Source: Parablautia sp. Marseille-Q6255
GTDB taxonomy: Bacteria > Bacillota > Clostridia > Lachnospirales > Lachnospiraceae
NCBI RefSeq assembly: GCF_951230155.1
Contig: NZ_CATNVD010000002.1
Span: 124,001 to 188,000, forward strand
Reading direction: 5' to 3'
DNA length: 64,000 nt
Positions 33,521-42,753 of the stretch are shown in pieces. The notes under the pieces are model-generated. The model saw nothing but the letters and a program-made list of their open reading frames with translations, did no database searches and was not told the DNA's origin. The number at the start of each line of letters is the position of its first letter. Position 1 is the stretch's first letter. A program made the translations under genes and the position numbers.

Positions 33521-34882
33521 TTATGTTGGGTTGATTTTCTTTTTGAGAATCTCAATCGTATTCCTGACGGTATCAGAGGTTTTTATCTCAGACGCAATTT
33601 TTTTGGAACCGTGAAGGATGGTGGAATGATCGCGGCCTCCTAATTCGGCTCCGATCTTTTTCAGTCCTACGCTGGTCATATTGCTGCAAAGATACATTGC
33701 GATCTGTCTGGGATACACCACTTCGGTATTTCGTTTATTACTTTTTATATCATTTTCTGTAATATGGAAGTGTTCCGCTACAATGGAGACAATAAGCGCC
33801 GGTGTGATCTCCTTTTTTTCATCCGGTGAGATAATGTCTTTCAGCGCTTCCTCTGCCAGACGGACTGTGATTTCTCTGTTTTCGAGGTTACTAAGAGCAA
33901 CGAGCTTATTCAAAGCTCCTTCCAGCTCACGGATATTGGATTTGATATTCATTGCGATATACTTGATGACTTCATTATCAATATCATATCCGTCATTTTC
34001 TTCCTTTTTATGGAGAATGGCCATACGTGTCTCAAAATCCGGAGAAGAGATATCGGCGATCAGACCCCATTCAAATCGAGAACGGAGCCGGGCTTCCAGT
34101 GTTTCTATGTCTTTCGGAGGTTTATCGGACGAAATAATGATCTGCTTTTTATTTCCATGCAGGTCATTAAAGGTATGGAAAAATTCTTCCTGAGTAGCTT
34201 CCTTTCCTATAATAAACTGAATATCGTCGATGAGAAGCACATCTACATTGCGGTACTTTTCACGGAACTTGGTCATTGCAGTCGTGTTTCCATTACGGAT
34301 AGAATCGATCAGTTCGTTCGTAAAGGTTTCACTCGTGACGTATAATACCTTTTTTTGCGGATTTTGCTGGAGTACAAAATGCGCGATAGAATGCATCAAA
34401 TGCGTTTTTCCCAGTCCGGCTCCTCCGTGAATAAACAGAGGGTTGTACATTTTTCCGGGAGATTCCGCTACGGCAAGAGCCGCTGCATGCGCAAATTTAT
34501 TGTTATTTCCGACGACAAAGGTGTCAAACGTATATTTTGGATTTAAATTTGCTTTTTCTGCATTAGAACTGTTATCCAGCAGGTTTACTGCGGAAAATTT
34601 CTTCTTTTTTTCATATTTTTTTGCCTGTTCCGGAAGGATAAAGGATATATCATACTCTCTTCCCGTGAGCTCCGCGATCGCTACTTTGATAGGGAACATA
34701 TATTTTTTTGTAATATAATCAATCCCCATCTGTTCAGAGGGAACAAGGATCGTAACAGTATGTTCTGATACGTCGTGGAGCTGCAGCGGCTGAAGCCATG
34801 TTTTAAATGAAATATCGGAAAGCTCGTGCTCCACTTTTACGAGATATAAAATTTCTTCCCACTTTTCTTTTAGTATGTCCAT
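33521..34882 (-). CDS. dnaA: Chromosomal replication initiator DnaA
   Basis: The origin-binding AAA+ ATPase, 453 residues: N-terminal domain I, a variable linker near 85-105, Walker A GGAGLGKTHLM, Walker B VLLIDDIQF, and the C-terminal DNA-binding domain with GGRDHSTILHG. DnaA boxes flank the gene, so it is autoregulated in the usual way. Confidence 0.98.
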   Translation of the reverse strand: MDILKEKWEEILYLVKVEHELSDISFKTWLQPLQLHDVSEHTVTILVPSEQMGIDYITKKYMFPIKVAIAELTGREYDISFILPEQAKKYEKKKKFSAVNLLDNSSNAEKANLNPKYTFDTFVVGNNNKFAHAAALAVAESPGKMYNPLFIHGGAGLGKTHLMHSIAHFVLQQNPQKKVLYVTSETFTNELIDSIRNGNTTAMTKFREKYRNVDVLLIDDIQFIIGKEATQEEFFHTFNDLHGNKKQIIISSDKPPKDIETLEARLRSRFEWGLIADISSPDFETRMAILHKKEENDGYDIDNEVIKYIAMNIKSNIRELEGALNKLVALSNLENREITVRLAEEALKDIISPDEKKEITPALIVSIVAEHFHITENDIKSNKRNTEVVYPRQIAMYLCSNMTSVGLKKIGAELGGRDHSTILHGSKKIASEIKTSDTVRNTIEILKKKINPT

Positions 34883-34918
34883 ATATTTTTCTCCAAAAAA
34901 CCATTTTTTCCTATACTA

Positions 34919-34947
34919 ATATTAACGCAAAGTAAGTGATTTAGCAA
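34919..34947 (-). promoter_or_regulatory. Promoter of dnaA
   Basis: On the minus strand TTGCTA (34942-34947) and TAATAT (34919-34924) are 17 bases apart, about 40 bases before the dnaA start and next to DnaA boxes. Confidence 0.5.
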
Positions 34948-34970
34948 TCATAACTTTTTTTGGAAAAAAT

Positions 34971-35187
34971 GATATCCACAATGTCGTCAGGTATCCACAC
35001 AAAAGTATAGCACCTGATGTGGATAAATTCAATAAAAGGACGTTTTTGAGTGCAGATGTGAATAAGTGGACAAACATTATAAACATAAAAAAAATAGCGA
35101 AAAATAGGGGATTGTGGAAAACGTAAAATCAGTTTTAAACAAAATATAGAAAAGATATCCACATCTTATCCACAAAATGTGGATATC
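34971..35187. other. oriC region upstream of dnaA
   Basis: A gene-free interval rich in DnaA boxes: TATCCACA near 34973 and 34992, TGTGGATAA at 35018-35026, TATCCACA at 35156-35163, TTATCCACA at 35166-35174, and TGTGGATAT at 35179-35187, plus a looser TGTGAATAA near 35057. Between 35060 and 35155 the sequence is very AT-rich, a candidate unwinding region. Gene orientation switches here from minus to plus. Confidence 0.85.
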
Positions 35188-35273
35188 TTGTGAAAACGTG
35201 TGAATAGGAGGTTGATTCCAATGGAAATACCCGGGGAATTCACAGGGAACTTCTAAAAAAATGCAGGAATTAC

Positions 35274-35302
35274 TTGACTTACACAGCGTTATTGCATATA
35301 AT
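35274..35302 (+). promoter_or_regulatory. Promoter of rpmH-rnpA
   Basis: TTGACT (35274-35279) and a perfect TATAAT (35297-35302) with a 17-base spacer, 60 bases before rpmH. It starts the right-arm transcript. Confidence 0.85.
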
Positions 35303-35362
35303 AGAAACGATGTTTTCTAAAAAATATACGTGAGTTGGAATTATAAAAGGAGGTGCCGGATT

Positions 35363-35497
35363 ATGAAGATGACATTTCAGCCGAAGAAGAGATCCAGATC
35401 AAAGGTTCATGGTTTCAGAGCAAGAATGAGCACGGCAGGCGGAAGAAAAGTTTTAGCTGCCAGAAGAGCAAAAGGAAGAAAAGTATTGTCAGCATAG
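35363..35497 (+). CDS. rpmH: Ribosomal protein bL34
   Basis: A 44-residue basic protein of the large ribosomal subunit. [20 protein letters not shown] and the following [15 protein letters not shown] are the family sequence. AGGAGGTG lies seven bases before the ATG. It is too short to stand out as an ORF and is embedded in a longer frame that runs out of phase with it. Confidence 0.97.
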   Translation: MKMTFQPKKRSRSKVHGFRARMSTAGGRKVLAARRAKGRKVLSA

Positions 35498-35525
35498 GCC
35501 GCAGTTATGTGGCCTTTTCTTCTAT
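35497..35525 (+). terminator. Attenuator-like hairpin between rpmH and rnpA
   Basis: GGCCGCA and TGTGGCC form a seven-base stem (one G-T pair) with a four-base loop, followed by TTTTCTTCT. It directly follows the rpmH stop and would let only part of the transcripts read into rnpA, matching the very different need for the two products. Confidence 0.65.
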
Positions 35526-35547
35526 CATAAAAAGCAGGGAAGAAAAT

Positions 35548-35940
35548 ATGATATTCTCAGAATCCTTAAAGAAGTACGGCGATTTTCAGCGTGTTTACAG
35601 AAAAGGAAAATCATACGCAAACAAATATCTGATCATGTATATTTTAGAGCAGGACATGCAGAAGAACCGTATTGGTATTTCAGTCAGTAAAAAAGTAGGA
35701 AACAGCGTTGTAAGGCACAGGATTACACGACTGATCCGGGAAAGTTATCGATTGAATGAAGGTAAATTTGTTGATGGTCTTGATATAGTAGTGATCGCAA
35801 GACCCGGCGCTAAAGAAAAAAGTTTCTTTGATATCGAGAGCGCACTGCTTCATCTTGCCAGGCTTCATGGAATTATGAAACCGGCAGAACAGAAAGAAGT
35901 GGAAAACCAAAATGAAAAAAGTAATGATCTATCTGATTAA
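35548..35940 (+). CDS. rnpA: Ribonuclease P protein component
   Basis: The protein subunit of RNase P, 130 residues. The RNA-binding segment [19 protein letters not shown] with its following RLIRESYR helix is typical. The ATG at 35548 has only a weak ribosome site (GGGAAG). An upstream extension of the frame to 35353 runs through rpmH in another phase and is rejected. It overlaps yidD by 29 bases. Confidence 0.95.
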   Translation: MIFSESLKKYGDFQRVYRKGKSYANKYLIMYILEQDMQKNRIGISVSKKVGNSVVRHRITRLIRESYRLNEGKFVDGLDIVVIARPGAKEKSFFDIESALLHLARLHGIMKPAEQKEVENQNEKSNDLSD

Positions 35941-36121
35941 ATTCTATCAGAAATACCTTTCGCCGATGAAAAGAACAAGATGTCCGTACATTCCGACATG
36001 TTCTCAGTATGGTCTGGAAGCAATCGAAAAATACGGAGCCATAAAAGGAGGTATTCTTGCCTTGTGGAGAATACTTCGCTGTAATCCTTTTTCAAAAGGC
36101 GGATACGACCCCGTTCCATGA
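35912..36121 (+). CDS. yidD: Membrane protein insertion efficiency factor YidD
   Basis: A 69-residue protein with the family motif [20 protein letters not shown], then [17 protein letters not shown]. It assists YidC-dependent membrane insertion. It lies between rnpA and yidC, as in most bacteria. Confidence 0.95.
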   Translation: MKKVMIYLIKFYQKYLSPMKRTRCPYIPTCSQYGLEAIEKYGAIKGGILALWRILRCNPFSKGGYDPVP

Positions 36122-36136
36122 GGAGGAAAATAAGAA

Positions 36137-37396
36137 ATGTTATTAACAAAGAGCACGACATTCATTATCGGACCGATAGCGAGTATATTGGGATATATAA
36201 TGAATGCAATATTCTGGCTTCAGGAACAGATCGGTATTGCAAATATCGGTCTTTGTATTATCCTTTTTACAATTGTGATTTATGTGATCCTGACGCCGCT
36301 TACCATTCAGCAGCAGAAATTTTCCAGGCTTTCATCCCGTATGAATCCGGAACTTCAGGCAATTCAGAAAAAGTATAAGGGTAAGAACCAGGATCAGGCA
36401 GCCATGATGAAGATGAATGAAGAGACACAGGCTGTCTATGCAAAGTATGGCGTAAATCCAATGGGAAGCTGTGTACAGCTTTTGATCCAGATGCCGATTC
36501 TGTTTGCATTGTATCGTGTGATCTGGAATATTCCGGCATACGTAACATCAGTAAAGGATGCATTTATGCCTCTGGCTCAGAAACTGATGGATTTATCCGG
36601 TGCTGAGAAGTTCATGACAGAGATTGCAAAGTCAACTGGCGTGGCGTTTAAAGAAATGACAGAGAATACACTGATCGATGTTCTCTATAAATTTAAGCCA
36701 GACAACTGGGCAGCACTTGCTGACAAATTTCCGGATATATCGGATATTGTCATGGATACACAGAAAACAGTGGACCATATGAATTACTTCCTTGGTCTGA
36801 ATATTGCAGATGCTCCGCTTCAGATATTTATGCGGGCGATTTCTGCCGGGGCGATCCTGCTGGCTATAGGAGCTGCTCTTATTCCGATCCTTTCTGCAGT
36901 ATCCCAGTGGATGAACACAAAGCTGATGACAGTGTCTACGAATACGCAGGCTCCTCAGAAAAAAGAGCAGAATTCGATGGACAGCACGATGAAGATGATG
37001 AATAACGTTATGCCGATCATGTCTGCAGTATTCTGTCTGACTCTCCCGGTTGGTATGGGTATTTACTGGATCGCCGGTGCCGTTATCCGCTGTATCCAGC
37101 AGCTGATCATCAATAAAAAGATGGACAGTATGGATCTGGATGAGCTGGTAAAGCAGAATCTTGAAAAGATCAACAAAAAGCGTGCAAAACAGGGTCTTCC
37201 GCCTCAGAAGATCACAAATACAGCAAAGATCAATACAAAGCATATTGAGCGTCCGGAGATTTCGGCGGAGGAAAAGCAGGAAAAGATAAAGAAGTCTACG
37301 GATTATTATAAGAATACATCAACAGCAAAACCGGGCAGCCTTGCATCAAAGGCACAGATGGTAAAGCAGTATAATGAGAGAAATGCCAGGAAGTAG
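36137..37396 (+). CDS. yidC: Membrane protein insertase YidC/OxaI
   Basis: An insertase of 419 residues. Hydrophobic segments near the N terminus, at about 100-125 (MGSCVQLLIQMPILFALYRV), 235-255 and 295-330 form the conserved five-helix core; the positively charged groove residue is likely R119 in ALYRVIWN. The C-terminal tail is long, basic and probably ribosome-binding. No lipobox is evident at the N terminus. Confidence 0.95.
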   Translation: MLLTKSTTFIIGPIASILGYIMNAIFWLQEQIGIANIGLCIILFTIVIYVILTPLTIQQQKFSRLSSRMNPELQAIQKKYKGKNQDQAAMMKMNEETQAVYAKYGVNPMGSCVQLLIQMPILFALYRVIWNIPAYVTSVKDAFMPLAQKLMDLSGAEKFMTEIAKSTGVAFKEMTENTLIDVLYKFKPDNWAALADKFPDISDIVMDTQKTVDHMNYFLGLNIADAPLQIFMRAISAGAILLAIGAALIPILSAVSQWMNTKLMTVSTNTQAPQKKEQNSMDSTMKMMNNVMPIMSAVFCLTLPVGMGIYWIAGAVIRCIQQLIINKKMDSMDLDELVKQNLEKINKKRAKQGLPPQKITNTAKINTKHIERPEISAEEKQEKIKKSTDYYKNTSTAKPGSLASKAQMVKQYNERNARK

Positions 37397-37412
37397 TAGG
37401 GGGGGATCAGTT

Positions 37413-38375
37413 ATGGATTTTATCAGAGTAACTGCCAAAACAGTAGAAGATGCCATCACAGAGGCGTCGATCCAGCTTGGGACAAGCAGTGATAATATCG
37501 AGTATACAGTGATCGAAAAAGGTTCTTCAGGATTTTTCGGGATTGGCGGTAAGAAAGCTGTCATCGAGGCAAAGAAGAAATTCACAGATGAAGACCTTAT
37601 GCAGGAAGTATTCGGCAAAGAAAAGAAGGAGCCGAAAAAGGAAGTAAAAAAAGAGGCCAAAAAAGAGCCGAAAAAAGAGCGCAAAGAAGAGCGGGACTTC
37701 CACAGGGAGTCGAAAAGAGAATATCGCAAAGAGGCTCACAGAGAAGAGAAAAAGCAGGAAAAGAGACCGGAGCCGACACAGCCGGAAAAGGAAATCAGAC
37801 CTGAAGTAAAACAGGAAATAAAGGAACAGGCTGCGCAGCCGGTCAGAGAAGAAAAGAAACCGGCGGCAGAAAAGCCTGTAAAAGAGGCGGCTGCCAGAAC
37901 GCCAAGAATCCCGGCAGATCCGGAAGAGGCGATCAGAAGAGCGGAAACCTTCTTAAAAGACGTATTTAAGACGATGGAGATGAATGTCGAGGTTAGCTGC
38001 GTTTTTGAAGAGGACACCTTGTCTGTGGATCTTTCCGGTGGAGATATGGGGATCCTGATCGGCAAGCGCGGACAGACGCTGGATTCTTTACAGTATCTTA
38101 CCTCTCTTGTAGTAAATAAAGGAAAGGCTTCCTATGTACGGGTAAAGCTTGATACAGAAAATTATCGGGAAAGAAGAAAGGCAACGCTTGAAAACCTGGC
38201 AAGAAACATAGCATTTAAGGTAAAGAAAACGAGACGTCCTGTTTTCCTTGAGCCGATGAATCCGTATGAGAGAAGAATCATCCATTCAGCGCTTCAAAAC
38301 GATCCTTATGTGACAACACACAGTGAGGGCGATGAGCCGTGCAGAAAGGTAGTAGTCACACTTCGTAGAAAATAA
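37413..38375 (+). CDS. jag: Jag/KhpB RNA-binding protein with long charged linker
   Basis: A 320-residue protein: Jag N-terminal domain (GSSGFFGIGGKKAVI), then about 100 residues very rich in Lys and Glu, then a KH domain (GGDMGILIGKRGQTLDSLQYL) and an R3H domain (RRIIHSALQNDPYVTTHSEG). In other Firmicutes KhpB binds many RNAs with KhpA and affects cell division. The start at 37413 follows a GGGGGG run; the upstream frame overlaps yidC. The linker is much longer than in Bacillus. Confidence 0.92.
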   Translation: MDFIRVTAKTVEDAITEASIQLGTSSDNIEYTVIEKGSSGFFGIGGKKAVIEAKKKFTDEDLMQEVFGKEKKEPKKEVKKEAKKEPKKERKEERDFHRESKREYRKEAHREEKKQEKRPEPTQPEKEIRPEVKQEIKEQAAQPVREEKKPAAEKPVKEAAARTPRIPADPEEAIRRAETFLKDVFKTMEMNVEVSCVFEEDTLSVDLSGGDMGILIGKRGQTLDSLQYLTSLVVNKGKASYVRVKLDTENYRERRKATLENLARNIAFKVKKTRRPVFLEPMNPYERRIIHSALQNDPYVTTHSEGDEPCRKVVVTLRRK

Positions 38376-38410
38376 AAAATTCTGTAACTGAAAAGATGGT
38401 CAGTCAGTAA

Positions 38411-38468
38411 TGAAAAAGGCTATTGTAAAATGTAGTGAGTGATTCCTGTTTTACAATGGTCTTTTTTT
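38411..38468 (+). terminator. Intrinsic terminator after jag
   Basis: ATTGTAAAA (38422-38430) and TTTTACAAT (38449-38457) form the core of the stem, extended by further partial pairing, and are followed by CTTTTTTT. mnmE therefore probably has its own promoter in 38470-38570. Confidence 0.7.
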
Positions 38469-38577
38469 GTAGTATAGTAAGACAGAAATAAGATGGTAAA
38501 AGATAAGACAGCCAAACGCTATCAATCTGAAAAGGCAGGAGCGATAGGCTTTCACAGATACAGAGAAGGAAAATGAG

Positions 38578-39960
38578 ATGGAACATGATACAATAGCAGC
38601 TGTCTCTACAGCAGTCGGAAATTCAGGGATAGGCATTATACGTATCAGCGGGGAAGACGCGGTTGCGATAGCGGACAGGATTTATCATTCAAAGCAGGAG
38701 AAGAAGAGATTGTCGGACCAGCCCTCGCATACGGTACATTATGGATTTATCAGGGACGGGGAAGAGGTTATTGACGAGGTACTTGTGACCGTCATGCGTG
38801 CGCCGCGCAGCTTTACTGCGGAGGATACGGTTGAGATCAATTGTCATGGAGGCGTATATGCAGTAAAGCGTGTGCTGGACACTGTACTGAAGTATGGAGC
38901 CCGCCCTGCGCAGCCGGGAGAATTTACAAAACGCGCTTTTTTGAATGGAAGGATCGATCTGTCACAGGCGGAGGCTGTGATCGACGTCATACAGTCAAAA
39001 AATGAATATGCGCTCAAAAGCTCGATCAGTCAGCTAAAGGGGAACGTCCAGAAAAAGATAAAAGAACTCAGAGAACGTATTTTATACCAGATTGCATTTA
39101 TAGAATCTGCCCTGGACGATCCGGAGCATATCAGCCTGGAAGGCTATCCGGACCGCCTGTATCAGGAGGTGCAGGAGCTTCTTAAGCAGGTCAGTGCACT
39201 GATCGCCTCTGCTGATAATGGAAGGCTGATAAAAGAGGGGATAGATACGGTTATTCTGGGGAAGCCCAATGCCGGTAAATCTTCGCTTTTAAATATGCTG
39301 ACAGGAGAAAATACAGCGATCGTTACGGAGATAGCAGGAACGACAAGAGATGTTTTGGAGGAGACGATCACATTAAACGGGATTACTCTGAATCTGTCAG
39401 ACACAGCAGGTATCAGAAGATCCGATGATCTGGTAGAGCAGATTGGTGTGGAAAAGGCGAAGGAAAAAGCAAAGAATGCAGATCTTATCATTTATGTTGT
39501 TGATTCTGCTGTACAGGCGGATGAAAATGATCAGGAGATCATCCGTGTACTGGAGGATAAAAAGGTCATCATCTTACTGAATAAGTCTGATCTTGACAGC
39601 TGTATCACAGAAAGTACGATACAAAGCATGACAGGAAAGGATTATCCTGTGATCCGTGTATCTGCCAGGAGCGGAGAAGGGATCGAGCTCTTAGAGCAGA
39701 AGATAAAGGAACTGTTTTATCAGGGAGAGATTTCCTTTAATGATGAGATTTATATTACAAATGCAAGACAAAAGGCTTCTTTGATCCATGCGCAGGATAG
39801 CCTGAAAAAGGTACAGGAAAGTATTGAGAGCGGTATGCCGGAGGATTTTTATTCTATTGATCTGATGAGCGCATATGGAGCTCTTGGTGAGATTACAGGA
39901 GAAGCAGTAGGGGAAGACCTTGTAAATGAGATTTTCGGAAGATTTTGTATGGGAAAATAA
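38578..39960 (+). CDS. mnmE: tRNA uridine-5-carboxymethylaminomethyl GTPase MnmE
   Basis: A tRNA wobble-uridine modification GTPase of 460 residues. The N-terminal folate-binding domain is followed by helical and G domains (GKPNAGKSSLLN, DTAGIR, NKSDL) and the C-terminal CMGK containing the essential cysteine. It works as a complex with MnmG, whose gene begins three bases after it. Confidence 0.97.
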   Translation: MEHDTIAAVSTAVGNSGIGIIRISGEDAVAIADRIYHSKQEKKRLSDQPSHTVHYGFIRDGEEVIDEVLVTVMRAPRSFTAEDTVEINCHGGVYAVKRVLDTVLKYGARPAQPGEFTKRAFLNGRIDLSQAEAVIDVIQSKNEYALKSSISQLKGNVQKKIKELRERILYQIAFIESALDDPEHISLEGYPDRLYQEVQELLKQVSALIASADNGRLIKEGIDTVILGKPNAGKSSLLNMLTGENTAIVTEIAGTTRDVLEETITLNGITLNLSDTAGIRRSDDLVEQIGVEKAKEKAKNADLIIYVVDSAVQADENDQEIIRVLEDKKVIILLNKSDLDSCITESTIQSMTGKDYPVIRVSARSGEGIELLEQKIKELFYQGEISFNDEIYITNARQKASLIHAQDSLKKVQESIESGMPEDFYSIDLMSAYGALGEITGEAVGEDLVNEIFGRFCMGK

Positions 39961-39963
39961 GAG

Positions 39964-41850
39964 ATGAACAGAGTAGAAGAATTTGTTGATGTGGTAGTAA
40001 TAGGAGCAGGCCATGCAGGCTGCGAGGCGGCCCTTGCATGTGCGAGACTGGGGATGAAGACGATAATGTTTACTGTCAGTGTGGACAGTATTGCGTTAAT
40101 GCCATGTAATCCCAATATTGGCGGCAGCTCAAAAGGCCATCTGGTACGGGAAATAGACGCGCTTGGCGGAGAGATGGGAAGGAATATTGATAAGACCTTT
40201 ATCCAGTCCAAGATGCTCAATAAATCCAAAGGTCCGGCGGTCCATTCGCTGCGCGCACAGGCGGATAAGGAAGCGTACTCAAGATGTATGCGGACAGTCC
40301 TGGAGAATACGGAAAATCTGTTTATAAAACAGCAGGAGGTGACACGCCTGCTGATAGAAGACGGTGTTCTAAAAGGCGTATATACGTATTCTGGAGCGTT
40401 ATATCACTGTAAGGCTGCGATTCTGTGTACAGGTACGTATCTGAAGGCAAGATGTATTTATGGCGATGTGAGCTCCTGTACAGGACCCAATGGTCTGCAG
40501 GCAGCAAACCATCTGACTGACTCTCTGAAAGAGAACGGAGTTGAGATGTACCGTTTTAAAACGGGAACCCCGGCCCGGATATCCAGAAGATCCATTGATT
40601 TTTCAAAGATGGAGGAACAAAAAGGAGATGACAGGATCGTACCATTTTCATTTACAACCGATCCGGAAACAATACAAAAGGATCAGGTATCCTGCTGGCT
40701 TACCTATACAAATGAAAAGACACATACGATTATCCGGGAAAATCTGGACAGATCTCCGCTTTATTCAGGAATGATCGAAGGAACAGGACCAAGATACTGC
40801 CCGTCAATAGAGGATAAGGTGGTAAAATTCGCAGATAAAAACAGACATCAGGTATTTATCGAGCCGGAGGGAATGGATACAGATGAAATGTATATAGGAG
40901 GGATGTCGAGCTCTCTTCCGGAGGATGTACAGATAGCTATGTACCACTCCGTCCCGGGACTGGAACATGCGCAGATCGTGAGAAACGCGTATGCCATTGA
41001 ATATGACTGTATTGATGCAAGGCAGTTAAAGCTGTCTCTCGAGTTTAAAAAGATATCGGGATTATTCAGTGCGGGACAGTTTAATGGAAGCTCAGGATAT
41101 GAAGAAGCAGCAGCGCAGGGACTGATCGCAGGTATTAATGCGGCAAGAAAAATACAGGGAAAAGAGCCTCTGGTACTTGACCGTTCCCAGGCGTATATAG
41201 GTGTGCTGATCGATGATCTGGTCACAAAAGAGAATCATGAGCCTTATCGGATGATGACCTCCAGAGCAGAATACCGACTTTTACTCCGTCAGGATAATGC
41301 AGATATGAGATTGACGGAAATTGGATATAAAATAGGAATAATTGATGAAAATCGATACAAAAAGCTGCTGAAAAAGAAGGAGGATGTGAAAGCTGAAATA
41401 GAGAGAGTGGAGGAGACACATATAGGGGCAAATGAAGTCGTTCAGAAATGTCTGGAGAAGCTTGGAAGTACGGAATTAAAGTCTTCTGCAACCCTGGCAG
41501 AATTAATCCGTCGTCCGGAGTTGTCTTATGAGGCCTTAAAAGAGCTTGATCCAAAACGCCCCAGGTTGCCGGATTCCGTTTGTGAGCAGGTAAATATTTA
41601 TATTAAATATGAGGGATATCTGCAGCGTCAGATGAAGCAGGTGGAGCAGTTTAAAAAACTGGAACAGAAAAAAATACCAGAAGACCTTGACTATGATAGT
41701 GTGCCAAGCCTTCGGATTGAGGCAAGACAGAAGCTAAAACAGTACCAGCCGGCCTCCATCGGTCAGGCATCGCGACTGGCTGGCGTATCTCCGGCGGATG
41801 TATCAGTGCTCCTGATTTATCTTGAAAAAATAAAAAATGATAAAAATTAA
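39964..41850 (+). CDS. mnmG: tRNA uridine-5-carboxymethylaminomethyl enzyme MnmG
   Basis: The FAD-dependent partner of MnmE, 628 residues. The dinucleotide-binding motif is [21 protein letters not shown], with the family signatures [23 protein letters not shown] (in two parts) and [20 protein letters not shown]. It is full length. Confidence 0.97.
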   Translation: MNRVEEFVDVVVIGAGHAGCEAALACARLGMKTIMFTVSVDSIALMPCNPNIGGSSKGHLVREIDALGGEMGRNIDKTFIQSKMLNKSKGPAVHSLRAQADKEAYSRCMRTVLENTENLFIKQQEVTRLLIEDGVLKGVYTYSGALYHCKAAILCTGTYLKARCIYGDVSSCTGPNGLQAANHLTDSLKENGVEMYRFKTGTPARISRRSIDFSKMEEQKGDDRIVPFSFTTDPETIQKDQVSCWLTYTNEKTHTIIRENLDRSPLYSGMIEGTGPRYCPSIEDKVVKFADKNRHQVFIEPEGMDTDEMYIGGMSSSLPEDVQIAMYHSVPGLEHAQIVRNAYAIEYDCIDARQLKLSLEFKKISGLFSAGQFNGSSGYEEAAAQGLIAGINAARKIQGKEPLVLDRSQAYIGVLIDDLVTKENHEPYRMMTSRAEYRLLLRQDNADMRLTEIGYKIGIIDENRYKKLLKKKEDVKAEIERVEETHIGANEVVQKCLEKLGSTELKSSATLAELIRRPELSYEALKELDPKRPRLPDSVCEQVNIYIKYEGYLQRQMKQVEQFKKLEQKKIPEDLDYDSVPSLRIEARQKLKQYQPASIGQASRLAGVSPADVSVLLIYLEKIKNDKN

Positions 41851-41934
41851 AACCATATGCAACAAATAAATACAATAAGAGAATATAAGCGAACATCTAA
41901 GATGTGAACGAAAAATAAACTGGTGAGGAAAAAT

Positions 41935-42654
41935 ATGGATAAATCTTCTTTATTAAAAAAAGCGGGTCAGGAGATCGGGATCTCGTTTAGTGAAGTACAG
42001 ATACATCAATTTCTGGATTATTATGAATGTCTGGTCGAGAAAAATAAAGTGATGAATCTGACTGCGATTACAGAATACGAGGAAGTAGTTTTGAAACATT
42101 TCATTGACAGTCTTTCGATTGTAAAGGCCATAGATATGAAGAAATGCAAAAAAGTTATAGATATAGGAACCGGAGCAGGTTTTCCGGGTATTCCTCTTAA
42201 AATAGCGTTTCCGGAGCTGGAGCTGGTATTATTAGATTCTTTAAATAAAAGAGTTTTGTTTTTGAAGGAAACGATAGACAAACTTGGGCTGACTGGTATA
42301 ACAGCAGTGCATGCACGTGCAGAAGATGCAGCAAGAAAAGAGACATACAGGGAAAGCTTCGACCTGTGTGTATCGCGGGCGGTAGCAAATCTTTCTTCTC
42401 TTTCTGAATATTGTATTCCATTTGTAGCGAAAGGAGGATTGTTTGTTTCTTATAAAGCATCGGATGTTGAGGAGGAAGTAAAAGAAGCAAAACATGCACT
42501 CTATTTATTGGGAGGAAAGATGAAAGAAAAAATAGAGTTTGTGCTTCCATCCAGCGATATAGGGCGCTCATTTATTATTATAGAAAAAGTAAAAACAACA
42601 CCGCTAAAGTATCCCAGAAAAGCAGGATTACCTTCGAAGGAACCTCTGAAATAA
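41935..42654 (+). CDS. rsmG: 16S rRNA (guanine-N7) methyltransferase RsmG
   Basis: The GidB methyltransferase, 239 residues, with the SAM-binding motif VIDIGTGAGFPGIPLKIAFP and the following SRAVANL. It modifies G527 of 16S rRNA. The start at 41935 follows GGTGAGG; a GTG four codons earlier is inside that box. Confidence 0.95.
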   Translation: MDKSSLLKKAGQEIGISFSEVQIHQFLDYYECLVEKNKVMNLTAITEYEEVVLKHFIDSLSIVKAIDMKKCKKVIDIGTGAGFPGIPLKIAFPELELVLLDSLNKRVLFLKETIDKLGLTGITAVHARAEDAARKETYRESFDLCVSRAVANLSSLSEYCIPFVAKGGLFVSYKASDVEEEVKEAKHALYLLGGKMKEKIEFVLPSSDIGRSFIIIEKVKTTPLKYPRKAGLPSKEPLK

Positions 42655-42671
42655 GAATCATATGCGATCAA

Positions 42672-42727
42672 CAAAAAAAGTGTGGTTTATAATCAGCATG
42701 TAAGATTATAAACCGCACTTTTTTGTT
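42672..42727. terminator. Strong bidirectional terminator
   Basis: Long arms (42672-42694 and 42704-42727) with one G-T pair, nine-base loop, A-run on one side and T-run on the other. It lies between the convergent rsmG and hydrolase-like genes and can stop both transcripts. Confidence 0.88.
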
Positions 42728-42753
42728 GCGCACAGAGATAAATGCAGGTAAGA

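Noticed and set aside
35353-35547. Extension of rnpA upstream to 35353
   Set aside because: That part overlaps rpmH in another phase; rpmH is clearly the real gene and rnpA begins at 35548.
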